Source: an uncultured Bacteroidota bacterium
GTDB lineage: Bacteria > Bacteroidota > Bacteroidia > Chitinophagales > Saprospiraceae
Direction of reading: 5' to 3'
DNA: 32,907 bases
NCBI GenBank assembly: GCA_903836265.1
Contig: CAILQK010000020.1
Span: 1 to 32,907 of the forward strand
Shown: piece by piece, positions 1 through 9,396 of the stretch
Position numbering within the stretch: position 1 is the first letter of the stretch
Layout of the letters: the number at the start of each line of letters is the position of its first letter
The notes under the pieces: model-generated
Told to the model about the DNA's origin: nothing
The model's database searches: none
Seen by the model: only the letters and a program-made list of their open reading frames with translations
Program-made: the position numbers and the translations under genes

Positions 1-1
1 A

Positions 2-613
2 GAAATTTCAGAAAAACTGGGAGTTTCACGCAATACAGTGCGTTTTGCCATCAGCAAACTGGTACACGATGGACTCCTGATCAGACGGAAGGGCATTGGA
101 ACCATGGTAGCTCCCAAACGGATACCAACCCGTCTTGACAGCTGGTGGAGTTTTACCCGCGAGATGCAAAGCCGTGGAATTGAAGTCGTGAACTACGAAA
201 TTGACGTTCGCATTGTGCGGGCGGGTGAGGAGGCGGCTGAAGCGCTGCACGTCAATCAGGGAGCTACTCTGGTGGAAGTACTGCGCCTGCGTGGAACAGA
301 ATCCGGTCCCAGCCTGCTGACAATCTCCAGCTTTCATCCGAGGCTGAAAATGACTGGTCATGAGGATTTCTACAGGCCGATGTACCAGATGCTTGAGGAA
401 GATCTGGGGGTAATCGCCGCATTTTCCAGAGAAGAAATCAGCGCCATATCTGCTGACGAGTGGCTCGCCGACAAACTGAACCTGGATGTGGGTGATCCGG
501 TACTCTTCCGCCGGCGCATCGTCAGTGACACCGACGGACAGCTAATTGAGTACAACAAGGTATATTACAAGGGTGACGGTTTCAGTTACTCTATTGATAT
601 AGCCAGAAGCTGA
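2..613 (+). CDS. GntR-family (HutC-type, UTRA ligand domain) transcriptional regulator, 5'-truncated by window edge
   Basis: Frame is open from base 2 (EISEKLGVSRNTVRFAISKLVHDGLLIRRKGIGTMV = C-terminal part of a winged HTH), followed by a UTRA-like domain (ATLVEVLRLRG...DPVLFRRRIVSDTDGQLIEYNKVYYKGDGFSYSIDI). The listed GTG start at 38 lies inside the HTH. Confidence 0.88.
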   Translation, partial: EISEKLGVSRNTVRFAISKLVHDGLLIRRKGIGTMVAPKRIPTRLDSWWSFTREMQSRGIEVVNYEIDVRIVRAGEEAAEALHVNQGATLVEVLRLRGTESGPSLLTISSFHPRLKMTGHEDFYRPMYQMLEEDLGVIAAFSREEISAISADEWLADKLNLDVGDPVLFRRRIVSDTDGQLIEYNKVYYKGDGFSYSIDIARS

Positions 614-668
614 CACTTTCTTTTCATTCATTTCCGGCATGGATACAATTTCATAAAAAACTGCTCGC

Positions 669-3600
669 ATGAGATACTTTTTACCAGTACTGCTAATTTT
701 TTGCAGCCTGAACACCCTCTTTTCACAGGCGCTGTCCGGAAAGGTAACCTCCTCGGAAGACGGTCAGCCGCTCACCGGTGTGACAGTAGCTGTAAAAGGC
801 ACTTCAAACGGCACTGCCACCGATGCGACCGGATCATTTTCTGTCAATTGCCAGAAGGGATCCACGCTCGTCTTCTCCTACACCGGATTTCAGACCAGAA
901 CACTGACTGTCGGGGATGAACAAAATATCACTGTTGTACTGGAGTCGTCGTCGTCGCTGCTGCAGGACGTCGTGGTTGTAGCGTACGGAACAGTGAAGAA
1001 GAGTGACCTTACCGGCTCAGTTTCTTCTATCACTGCAGAAGACCTGGTGAAAACGGCGCCGGTTTCGCTGGATCAGGCCATCCAGGGTCGCGCGGCGGGC
1101 GTACAGGTCACGCAGGTGAGCGGGCGCCCGGGAGGCGAAACTTCTATCCGGATCAGAGGAAGCAGCTCTGTCAATGCGGGTAATGAACCATTGTATGTGG
1201 TGGACGGCATGCTCATCACCAGCGATAACGGCCAGACCAACGCCGGCGGCATTGCAGGATCAGGGCTCAACGGCCTGTCAGCTATTTCGCCAGCCGATAT
1301 CGAGCGTATTGAAATATTGAAAGACGCTTCGGCAACCGCACTGTATGGTTCGAGAGGCTCAAACGGGGTCGTACTCATTACTACCAAAAGAGGCAAAGCC
1401 GGCCAGTCAGGGATGTCTTTCGATACCTATTACGGCATACAGCAGGTGTCCCGGAAACTTGAAATGCTTGACGGTGAAGGTTTCGCCAACTATATCAACA
1501 ACTACAGTCTGGACGCCAAACTGCCGCTGGATGTGCGCTACCTGATTCCTGAGAATATCGGCAAGGGTACCGACTGGCAGGATGCCATATTCCGTACAGC
1601 GCCCATGCAAAGTTATCAGCTGAGCACGTATGGCGGCTCCGAAAACGGTCAGTATTCCATCAGCGGAGGCTATTTCAAACAGGATGGAATTATCCTGAAT
1701 TCAGATTTTGAACGATACAGCTTCAGAAGCAATCTGGATCAGAAAATCGGGAAGCGTATCAAAGTGGGCAGCAACCTGAGTGTCAGCTTCATCAAGTCAA
1801 ACGGTGTACTGACTGGTGCACAAAGCGCAGGAACAGGCACCCTGCTGCCGGGCGCCACCACCTCTGCCCTGCTCTTCCCTCCCACCCTGCCAGTACTTGA
1901 CCCTGCCCGCGCAGGTGGTTATACTTTTCAGGATGATCGCGGAAGAAACACAGGCAACCCTGTGGCTGATGCCCGTGAAACTGACAATATCTCCAATTAT
2001 GGCCGGGCCATAGCCAATGCCTATGCTTCGTACATGATTGTTCCCGGACTTACCCTGAAGGCCAGTCTGGGGGTTGACGGATTTTCGTCAAAAGACAACC
2101 GCTTTGTGCCGAACTTCCTGAAGAGAGGCGAGCCCAGCAATGGCTCCGCAGTAGTAGCCACTGCGGGAGGTATCAGCTGGCTCACAGAATACACCCTGCA
2201 GTACAACAAGTCACTGGGTGAAAGACACAACTTTGATGCGTTGATCGGAAACACCTATCAGGGCTTCCACTCGCAGCGCCTTTTCGCCTTTTCCCTTGAT
2301 TTCCCGGACAACAGAACAGGCTGGCACAGTCTGAGCGCCGGACAAAATCCGCAACCGGCAGGCACGGGTGAACTGACATGGGGTATCATTTCATACCTCG
2401 GCAGGGTCAATTACGCTTTCGACAACCGGCTGCTGGTAACACTGACCGGCCGCGTGGACGGTGCCTCAAAATTTGGTATCAACGACAAATACGGCTTTTT
2501 CCCCTCGGGATCCATTGCCTGGAAACTGCACGAAGAGGAGTTCCTGAAAGATGTAAACTGGCTTTACAGCCTTAAAACACGCCTCAGTTACGGGGTAATC
2601 GGAAACCAGGAAATCGCACCTTATTCGTCGCTGGCAACGGTGGGCGCTATCGGTCAGGGCACATTCAACAACTCGGAATCCTATATCGGACAGGAGCCGC
2701 TCCGCTACCCCAATCCGGATCTGCGCTGGGAAAGAACCTCCCAGTTCGACTTCGGTGTGGATGCCGAATTTGCCAGCGGACGATTCGGAGTTACACTCGA
2801 CGTGTATCAGAAACAAACCTCCGACCTGCTGCTCTACACCCCGCTTCCTGCCACTTCAGGCTTTACCGGGGCACTGTACAATATTGGTGGACTTCGCAAT
2901 CGCGGTTTTGAAGCAGCCCTGAATTCACACAATACAACCGGCCGGGTAAAATGGGAAACCAGCCTGAACTTTTCCATCAACCGGAATGAAATAACAGAAC
3001 TCGCACAGGGTACCGATATTCCGGTTCCGGGAGTACTCACTGTGCCAAGCGGATGGAGCATCCTGCGGGTTGGTCAACCCATCGGAACTTTTTTCGGCCT
3101 TACTTCAGATGGTATTTTCCAGTCCGACGAAGAAGCACAGAACAGTCCGCACCTCAAAGGTCAGAATCCCAAAGCCGGCGACCGCAAATACCGGGATATC
3201 AACGGAAGAAATGCGCAGGGCATACTCACCGGCCTGCCCGACGGAGTTATTGACGAGGCCGACCGCTCTGTTATTGGCAACGCTACCCCCGCTTTCATCT
3301 GGGGTATGACAAACAGTCTGAGCTGGAAGAACTTTGATCTTTCCGTATTCCTGCAGGGAGTACAGGGCGCCGAAGTGGTGAATGCCTACCTGTTTGAAAT
3401 AGGCTCACTGAACGGTGAGACCAACGTGCTGCGCGAATTTTACGATAACCGCTGGACACCGGAGAACCCGAATAACGAGTACACCAAAGTAAATCCTTCA
3501 GAGCGCAATGTATTCAGCGATGCCCAGGTGGAAGACGCCTCGTTTCTGCGGGTCAAAAACGTGACAATCGGATATAACCTTCCTGAAAAGTCGCTGAAAA

Positions 3601-3782
3601 AGATGAAATTCGGCAAATTCAGGATTTACGGCAGCGCCAACAACCTTTACACGCTGACCGGATACAGAGGCTATGATCCGGAGGTAAACGCTTTCGGGCA
3701 AAGTCACCTGCTGCAGGGAATAGACTATGGCGGATACCCCCTTGCTCGCTCCTTCGTGGGTGGTGTACAGATTTCATTCTGA
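669..3782 (+). CDS. susC-like: SusC/RagA-type TonB-linked outer membrane transporter
   Basis: Signal peptide, N-terminal carboxypeptidase-regulatory-like domain (LSGKVTSSEDGQPLTGVTVAVKGTSNGTATDATGSF), plug motif (QGRAAGVQVTQVSGRPGGETSIRIRGSSSVNAGNEPLYVVDG) and C-terminal ...VGGVQISF. Confidence 0.96.
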   Translation: MRYFLPVLLIFCSLNTLFSQALSGKVTSSEDGQPLTGVTVAVKGTSNGTATDATGSFSVNCQKGSTLVFSYTGFQTRTLTVGDEQNITVVLESSSSLLQDVVVVAYGTVKKSDLTGSVSSITAEDLVKTAPVSLDQAIQGRAAGVQVTQVSGRPGGETSIRIRGSSSVNAGNEPLYVVDGMLITSDNGQTNAGGIAGSGLNGLSAISPADIERIEILKDASATALYGSRGSNGVVLITTKRGKAGQSGMSFDTYYGIQQVSRKLEMLDGEGFANYINNYSLDAKLPLDVRYLIPENIGKGTDWQDAIFRTAPMQSYQLSTYGGSENGQYSISGGYFKQDGIILNSDFERYSFRSNLDQKIGKRIKVGSNLSVSFIKSNGVLTGAQSAGTGTLLPGATTSALLFPPTLPVLDPARAGGYTFQDDRGRNTGNPVADARETDNISNYGRAIANAYASYMIVPGLTLKASLGVDGFSSKDNRFVPNFLKRGEPSNGSAVVATAGGISWLTEYTLQYNKSLGERHNFDALIGNTYQGFHSQRLFAFSLDFPDNRTGWHSLSAGQNPQPAGTGELTWGIISYLGRVNYAFDNRLLVTLTGRVDGASKFGINDKYGFFPSGSIAWKLHEEEFLKDVNWLYSLKTRLSYGVIGNQEIAPYSSLATVGAIGQGTFNNSESYIGQEPLRYPNPDLRWERTSQFDFGVDAEFASGRFGVTLDVYQKQTSDLLLYTPLPATSGFTGALYNIGGLRNRGFEAALNSHNTTGRVKWETSLNFSINRNEITELAQGTDIPVPGVLTVPSGWSILRVGQPIGTFFGLTSDGIFQSDEEAQNSPHLKGQNPKAGDRKYRDINGRNAQGILTGLPDGVIDEADRSVIGNATPAFIWGMTNSLSWKNFDLSVFLQGVQGAEVVNAYLFEIGSLNGETNVLREFYDNRWTPENPNNEYTKVNPSERNVFSDAQVEDASFLRVKNVTIGYNLPEKSLKKMKFGKFRIYGSANNLYTLTGYRGYDPEVNAFGQSHLLQGIDYGGYPLARSFVGGVQISF

Positions 3783-3808
3783 GTTCAAACTTTCAATTGA
3801 AAAACAAC

Positions 3809-5287
3809 ATGAGATATATAATTGTACTCTTGCTGATTGCCGCCAGTTTCATGGCATGCAGGCACCTGCTCGACGAAGACCCGAAAGATCAGGTTTTCGT
3901 TGACAACTTCTTCCAGACTGAGAACGATGCCACTGCGGCAGTCAACTCTGTTTATGCCATCCTGAATGCCACCAGTTCAGCACCCACATTCGGGGGTGTT
4001 TACTTCAGTACCTACTGGGTTACCATGGGGCTCTGTTCGGACGAGATGGACAACCGCCTGCCCGCTGTTGACCTCAATGAACTGAACTCATTCACCCACA
4101 AGCCAGTAAATGCTTCCCTGTACGATTTCTGGGTGCTGGCGTACAAAGGCATCAATAACGCCAACTTTGCTATTGAGGGTATTCCGGGAATTCAGTCAAC
4201 CGACACCTACAAGAATCAGCGAATCGGAGAAGCGCGCTTCCTGCGTGCAATCCTTTATTTCGATCTCACCAGATGGTTCGGAGATGTACCGCTGGTAGTA
4301 ACACAAAATGGCGAACTCAGACCCCCAAGAGTCCCCAAAGCACAGGTTTATGCCCAAATTATTGATGATTTGACCTTTGCAGAGCAAAATCTGCCGGAAA
4401 GCTATTCAGCAGGAAACGGTCTTGGCAGGGCTACACGCGGTGCAGCTTCCGGTGTGCTGGCGAAAGTATATCTGTACAACCGGGAGTGGCAGAAATGCGT
4501 GGATCAGTGCAATAAAGTAATCAGTTCAGGCAAGTACGGATTGTATCAGGATTACGCAGAGGCATTCAGGGTGCCGAATGAAAACGGAAAGGAAACACTG
4601 TTCAGCATCGGATTTGGCACGGCCAACAACAGCATCTCGTTCTGGGAGGCAGGTCAGTTCAACGTCAGGCTGCTGCCCCGCGAACTGAAAGGACAGATAC
4701 CGGGAGTGAACGCACAGGGCTGGCAGGTGGCAACACAGGCGCTCTACGACAGCTACAATGCGCAGGATCGCCGCAGGGAGGTTACACTGCTCACCAGAAT
4801 AAACAATCAGGATGGTACCACTACTACGGTGGAGCCACACTTTCAGAAGTACTGGGACAGGGTAAACGAACCACTGGCCGGCAACACGGAGCACGATTTC
4901 CCTTACCTGCGCTATGCGGATATACTGCTGATGAAAGCAGAAGCGCTGAACGAACTGAACAACGGCCCCACCAGTGAGGCTTACGATGCCATCAATCAGG
5001 TACGCAGGCGCGCGCGATTCAACGGAACCGCCGAGTTGCCCATCCTGCCTGATTTGCAGGGATTATCGTACCAGTCGTTCAGAGATGCCCTGCTCAGCGA
5101 ACGTCGCTGGGAATTTGCGGCAGAAGGGCACCGATGGTTTGACCTGACCCGCTTCGGAAAACTGGAGGCGCTGGTACCACTTGCCAAATCCGGCGTACAG
5201 CCACAAACCTTTCACTACCTGTTTCCGGTTCCTCAGACGGAGATTGATCTGAACCAGAACCTTCTTCCGCAAAATCAGGGATATTAA
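3809..5287 (+). CDS. susD-like: SusD/RagB-type outer membrane glycan-binding lipoprotein
   Basis: Lipobox MRYIIVLLLIAASFMAC; SusD hallmarks (ARFLRAILYFDLTRWFGDVPL, PYLRYADILLMKAEALNE, ERRWEFAAEGHRWFDLTRFGKL). The track starts at a TTG (3797); the ATG at 3809 is more likely. Confidence 0.95.
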   Translation: MRYIIVLLLIAASFMACRHLLDEDPKDQVFVDNFFQTENDATAAVNSVYAILNATSSAPTFGGVYFSTYWVTMGLCSDEMDNRLPAVDLNELNSFTHKPVNASLYDFWVLAYKGINNANFAIEGIPGIQSTDTYKNQRIGEARFLRAILYFDLTRWFGDVPLVVTQNGELRPPRVPKAQVYAQIIDDLTFAEQNLPESYSAGNGLGRATRGAASGVLAKVYLYNREWQKCVDQCNKVISSGKYGLYQDYAEAFRVPNENGKETLFSIGFGTANNSISFWEAGQFNVRLLPRELKGQIPGVNAQGWQVATQALYDSYNAQDRRREVTLLTRINNQDGTTTTVEPHFQKYWDRVNEPLAGNTEHDFPYLRYADILLMKAEALNELNNGPTSEAYDAINQVRRRARFNGTAELPILPDLQGLSYQSFRDALLSERRWEFAAEGHRWFDLTRFGKLEALVPLAKSGVQPQTFHYLFPVPQTEIDLNQNLLPQNQGY

Positions 5288-5298
5288 AATTCGAAAAT

Positions 5299-6237
5299 AT
5301 GCCGGTTGTAGCAATGGATCTGGGTGGTACCCGGATCAAATTCGGAGTCATTGATGAAGGCAGGCTGGTTTCAACAGCAAGTATTGTTGTTCCTTCCAGC
5401 GAACATTTCGCAGCCGTGCTGCCCGATATTGAGCGGCAGATAGACACAATGCTGCAGGAGGGCGGATACAACTCGCTGCAGGGAGTAGGTATGGCTTTCC
5501 CGACTATTGTGGACAGTGACAATATGAAACTGCTCTACAAGTACGTCAAATACAACGATGCCAACGATCTCGATCTGAAAGGCTGGGCCCGCGACAGGTG
5601 GAATGCCCCGCTTGCCATGGAAAACGACGCCCGGGCTGCCCTGGTGGGAGAATGGCAGTACGGTGCCGGACAAGGCTCCGACAATCTGGTGATGATTACG
5701 ATCGGAACAGGCGTGGGGTCGGCGGCCCTGATGAATGGCCAGTTGCTCAAAGGTACCAACTACCTGGCAGGCAACATCGGCGGGCATCAGATAATCCGCT
5801 TTGACGGTGAAAGATGCAACTGCGGCAATACAGGTTGTCTGGAAAGCGAGGCATCCTCCTGGGCACTGCCTGACATTCTGAAAAAACACCCCGGATATGC
5901 AGGAAGCGCTTACGATGCCGGAGCAGAACGCCCTGATTTCGAGGCTGTTTTCCGGCTGGCCGGTGCCGGCGACGCATTTTCACTCTCTGTCAGAAACCGC
6001 TGTATGGATGTGTGGTTCAACGGCATTCTCAATCTCGTATTCTCGTTCGACCCTGAAAAAGTCATTATCGGCGGGGGTGTCATGCACAGCGCAGATGTGA
6101 TTCTGCCCTATATTCAGCATAAAATTGACCATGCCTCATGGCTTCCTGCCCATCCGGCCCGCCTGGTGGCAGCACAGCAGCCCGACTGGGCCGGTGTACT
6201 CGGCGCAGGTTATCTGGCATCCCGGACAACCTTTTAA
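5299..6237 (+). CDS. ROK-family sugar kinase
   Basis: DLGGTRIKFGVID phosphate-binding motif, ENDARAALVGEW, ITIGTGVGSAAL, ROK zinc motif CNCGNTGCLE. Confidence 0.93.
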   Translation: MPVVAMDLGGTRIKFGVIDEGRLVSTASIVVPSSEHFAAVLPDIERQIDTMLQEGGYNSLQGVGMAFPTIVDSDNMKLLYKYVKYNDANDLDLKGWARDRWNAPLAMENDARAALVGEWQYGAGQGSDNLVMITIGTGVGSAALMNGQLLKGTNYLAGNIGGHQIIRFDGERCNCGNTGCLESEASSWALPDILKKHPGYAGSAYDAGAERPDFEAVFRLAGAGDAFSLSVRNRCMDVWFNGILNLVFSFDPEKVIIGGGVMHSADVILPYIQHKIDHASWLPAHPARLVAAQQPDWAGVLGAGYLASRTTF

Positions 6238-6254
6238 TCTTTAACAATTCAGCT

Positions 6255-8000
6255 TTGAAATCAAATTACGACAAATATCCCAGGGTTAAAATAAATGGTT
6301 TCGCTGGCCAATGTACGGCCGGCTGGAGCGATATTGCTTCAAAATTAAGGCAAACAGACCCCGGGAGCAAGCGCCCCGTGATTGTTATCGAAACCTATCC
6401 GGGCGTGCATGACACCGAAATCCTGCAGGCAATTCGGGAGCAACTCAAACCGGAGAAACTGATTATGGCATCCGATGCCTTGCTCAGTCCGGGTGAAATT
6501 GACGCGCTCACCGGTCCCGACGTTACCGATGACCGTATATTCGGTTACATGACACGCCTGACAATCGAACGTTTTTTCAACCCGGAAAAACTGGAAGCAC
6601 TCAGAAATGATCTCGCGGACACGGAGGGACTGACCGTAGTTTACGGGACTGGTGCAACGCTGATCTGCGAGCGGCCGGACGTACTGGTTTATGCAGATAT
6701 AGCCCGCTGGGAGATTCAGTTGCGCATGCGCAGGAATGAAGTGCCAAATTTCGGCGTGGACAACCACGGACTTGAGTTTTCACGCATGTACAAACGAGCC
6801 TATTTCGTGGACTGGCGGGTGGCTGACCGGCTCAAGCGAAAAATCATGTCGCGTATAGACTTCCTGCTCGACACCAACAGGCCAGGCTCTCCACGGATGA
6901 TAACCGGAGAAGCGTTCCGGAAAGCACTTGAAATCACTGTCAGACAACCTTTCAGAGTGGTTCCATTTTTCGATCCCGGTCCGTGGGGAGGCCAATGGAT
7001 GAAAGAAGTGTGCGATCTGGACCGGTCGCAGCTGAACTACGCCTGGTGTTTCGACTGTGTTCCGGAAGAGAACAGCCTGCTCCTCGACTTCGATGGAACC
7101 GAGGTTGAAATTCCATCAATCAACCTGGTTTTTTTTCAGCCTGAAAAATTGCTGGGAGAAAATGTACACGCCCGTTTCGGAGCAGAATTCCCTATTCGCT
7201 TCGATTTTCTGGACACCATGGGCGGCGGCAACCTCAGTCTGCAGGTACACCCCACCAATGAATACATCCGCGAACATTTTGGAATGAACTACACACAGGA
7301 TGAGAGTTACTACATGCTTGACACCGGTGATGACGCCTGCGTTTATCTTGGTTTGAAAGAAAGCACTGATCCGGATCAAATGCTGCAGGAACTGGAGGAA
7401 GCGCAACAGGGTGGAGCCCCATTCGAAGCTGACCGGCATGTGGCGCGCTGGCAGGTGAGAAAACACGACCATGTGCACATTCCCGCGGGAACGGTTCACT
7501 GTTCGGGGAAAAACAGCATGGTGCTGGAAATCAGCGCAACCCCGTATATCTTTACCTTCAAGCTGTGGGACTGGGGTCGCATGGGACTCGACGGCTTGCC
7601 CCGCGCCATCAACATCGAACACGGCAAGAAAAATATCAACTGGAACAGAAGAGAGCGGTGGGTGGAAAAAAACCTGATTGACAGGATAGAAACCATTGCA
7701 TCTGGCGACGGCTGGGCAATGGAGCGAACAGGACTTTACGAAACTGAGTTTATCGAAACACACCGGCACTGGTTTTCCAAAAAAGTATTTCACAACACCA
7801 ACGGCAACCTGAATGTACTGAACCTGGTGGAAGGACGCGAGGTTATCGTGGAGAGTCCGGCAGGTGCCTTTGAGCCTTTTGTTGTGCACTACGCCGAAAC
7901 ATTTATTGTACCCGCGGCAGTGGGTGAATATACCATCAGGCCATACGGAGAGGCCATCGGTATGCCCTGTGGAACCATCAAGGCATTTGTAAGGCCCTGA
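6255..8000 (+). CDS. Class I mannose-6-phosphate isomerase-like protein with N-terminal P-loop-kinase-like domain
   Basis: C-terminal half has class I PMI metal-site motifs (LSLQVHPTNEYIREHF, DESYYML, HIPAGTVHCSG). N-terminal half PVIVIETYPGVHDTEILQAI...VVYGTGATLI...DVLVYADIARWEIQLRMRRN resembles a uridine-kinase-like fold with a degraded P-loop. No in-frame ATG near the 5' end; the TTG at 6255 just after the ROK stop is the most likely start. Confidence 0.82.
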   Translation: MKSNYDKYPRVKINGFAGQCTAGWSDIASKLRQTDPGSKRPVIVIETYPGVHDTEILQAIREQLKPEKLIMASDALLSPGEIDALTGPDVTDDRIFGYMTRLTIERFFNPEKLEALRNDLADTEGLTVVYGTGATLICERPDVLVYADIARWEIQLRMRRNEVPNFGVDNHGLEFSRMYKRAYFVDWRVADRLKRKIMSRIDFLLDTNRPGSPRMITGEAFRKALEITVRQPFRVVPFFDPGPWGGQWMKEVCDLDRSQLNYAWCFDCVPEENSLLLDFDGTEVEIPSINLVFFQPEKLLGENVHARFGAEFPIRFDFLDTMGGGNLSLQVHPTNEYIREHFGMNYTQDESYYMLDTGDDACVYLGLKESTDPDQMLQELEEAQQGGAPFEADRHVARWQVRKHDHVHIPAGTVHCSGKNSMVLEISATPYIFTFKLWDWGRMGLDGLPRAINIEHGKKNINWNRRERWVEKNLIDRIETIASGDGWAMERTGLYETEFIETHRHWFSKKVFHNTNGNLNVLNLVEGREVIVESPAGAFEPFVVHYAETFIVPAAVGEYTIRPYGEAIGMPCGTIKAFVRP

Positions 8001-8032
8001 AACATATTTTTAACGAACAAAATTTGTGTAAA

Positions 8033-9382
8033 ATGAGCAGTCAAGACACCACCAACATGCGTACCGTTTATCTGCTGACCGCTGTGGCAGCATTGGGCGG
8101 TTTACTGTTCGGATATGATACAGCTGTTATATCGGGAGCTATCGGATACCTGAAAATCCGGTTCGAACTCTCGGCCGTCATGACCGGATGGGCTGCTTCC
8201 AGCGCCATTATCGGTTGTATTTTCGGCGCCATGTTTGCGGGCTGGGCAAGCGACAGGTTCGGAAGAAAAAAAGTACTGATTCTGACTGCTGTTCTGTTTC
8301 TGGTATCTGCTGTTGGAGCCGCCGTGCCCGAAAGCCTGACACAGTTTGCCGTATTTCGCTTCATCGGTGGTTTGGGAATTGGTGCTGCATCCATGGTTTC
8401 ACCGCTGTACATCACCGAACTGGCTCCAGCTTCCATACGGGGCAAACTGGTTTCGTACTACCAGCTGGCTATTGTGATCGGGATCCTGGTCATCTTCTTC
8501 GTCAACACCCTCATTCAGGCATCCGGAGATGAAGCGTGGAATGTAGCATACGGATGGCGCTATATGATGGCATCCGGCATACCTCCTGCCCTGCTGTTTC
8601 TGGTATCGCTGCTTGCGGTGCCTGAAAGTCCGCGCTGGCTTTGTCGCGCAGGACGTGACGAAGAGGCGCTTGAAATCCTCACAAGAATCAATGGGGCCGG
8701 TCGTGCCGGTGAAATACTGAATGAAGTAAAGGAAACATTGCATGAAGAACAGGGTACATTAAGGGAATTATTCACCGGAAGGTTCAAAAAAGCCATTTTT
8801 GTTGGTATTGTCCTGTCTGTATTCTCTCAGGTACAGGGAATCAACGCCATTATGTACTACGCACCTGAAATTTTCAAGGCCGTGGGTGCAGGTACTGATG
8901 CAGCATTCCAGCAAACTGTCATTGTGGGTATTATCAACGTGCTCTTCACATTTGTCGCGATACAGTGGGTGGACAAACGGGGTCGGAAATCCCTGCTGCT
9001 CTGGGGGGGAGCCGGAATGGGTATCAGTCTGATGCTCGTTGGTATGGCATTCCGTTATGGCTGGACGGGATATGGACTCCTTCTGTTTATCCTGCTCTAT
9101 ATCGCCAGTTTTGCCGCTTCATACGGACCGGTCACGTGGGTGATCATTTCAGAGATATTCCCGATAAAAATGCGTGGGGTGGCCATGTCGGTAGCGACAT
9201 TCGCGCTCTGGGTGGCCGTGTATATTGTAACACAGATGTTCCCGGTACTGCTCGAGCAGGCCGGGCCGGCCAATACCTTCTTCATCTTCTGTGCCATGTC
9301 GGCCCTGGCATTCGTCTTTGTGCTGAAACAAACGCCGGAAACAAAGGGCCGTACACTGGAAGAAATCGAAAAATCCTGGTAA
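8033..9382 (+). CDS. MFS sugar porter family transporter (XylE/GLUT-like)
   Basis: GGLLFGYDTAVISGAIGYL, GWASDRFGRKKVL, RFIGGLGIGAASMVSPLYITELAPASIRGKL, VPESPRWL, QVQGINAIMYYAPEIF, VDKRGRKSLL, PETKGRTLEEIE sugar-porter signatures. Confidence 0.95.
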   Translation: MSSQDTTNMRTVYLLTAVAALGGLLFGYDTAVISGAIGYLKIRFELSAVMTGWAASSAIIGCIFGAMFAGWASDRFGRKKVLILTAVLFLVSAVGAAVPESLTQFAVFRFIGGLGIGAASMVSPLYITELAPASIRGKLVSYYQLAIVIGILVIFFVNTLIQASGDEAWNVAYGWRYMMASGIPPALLFLVSLLAVPESPRWLCRAGRDEEALEILTRINGAGRAGEILNEVKETLHEEQGTLRELFTGRFKKAIFVGIVLSVFSQVQGINAIMYYAPEIFKAVGAGTDAAFQQTVIVGIINVLFTFVAIQWVDKRGRKSLLLWGGAGMGISLMLVGMAFRYGWTGYGLLLFILLYIASFAASYGPVTWVIISEIFPIKMRGVAMSVATFALWVAVYIVTQMFPVLLEQAGPANTFFIFCAMSALAFVFVLKQTPETKGRTLEEIEKSW

Positions 9383-9396
9383 AACCGACTGAAACC

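Noticed and set aside
943-957. Trinucleotide (GTC/TCG) run in susC
   Set aside because: Short in-frame Ser codon run; length change would not alter frame, no sign of phase variation.
8965-9396. N-terminal extension of the GH92 ORF
   Set aside because: Reads the MFS coding region out of frame; a clean signal peptide starts at 9397.
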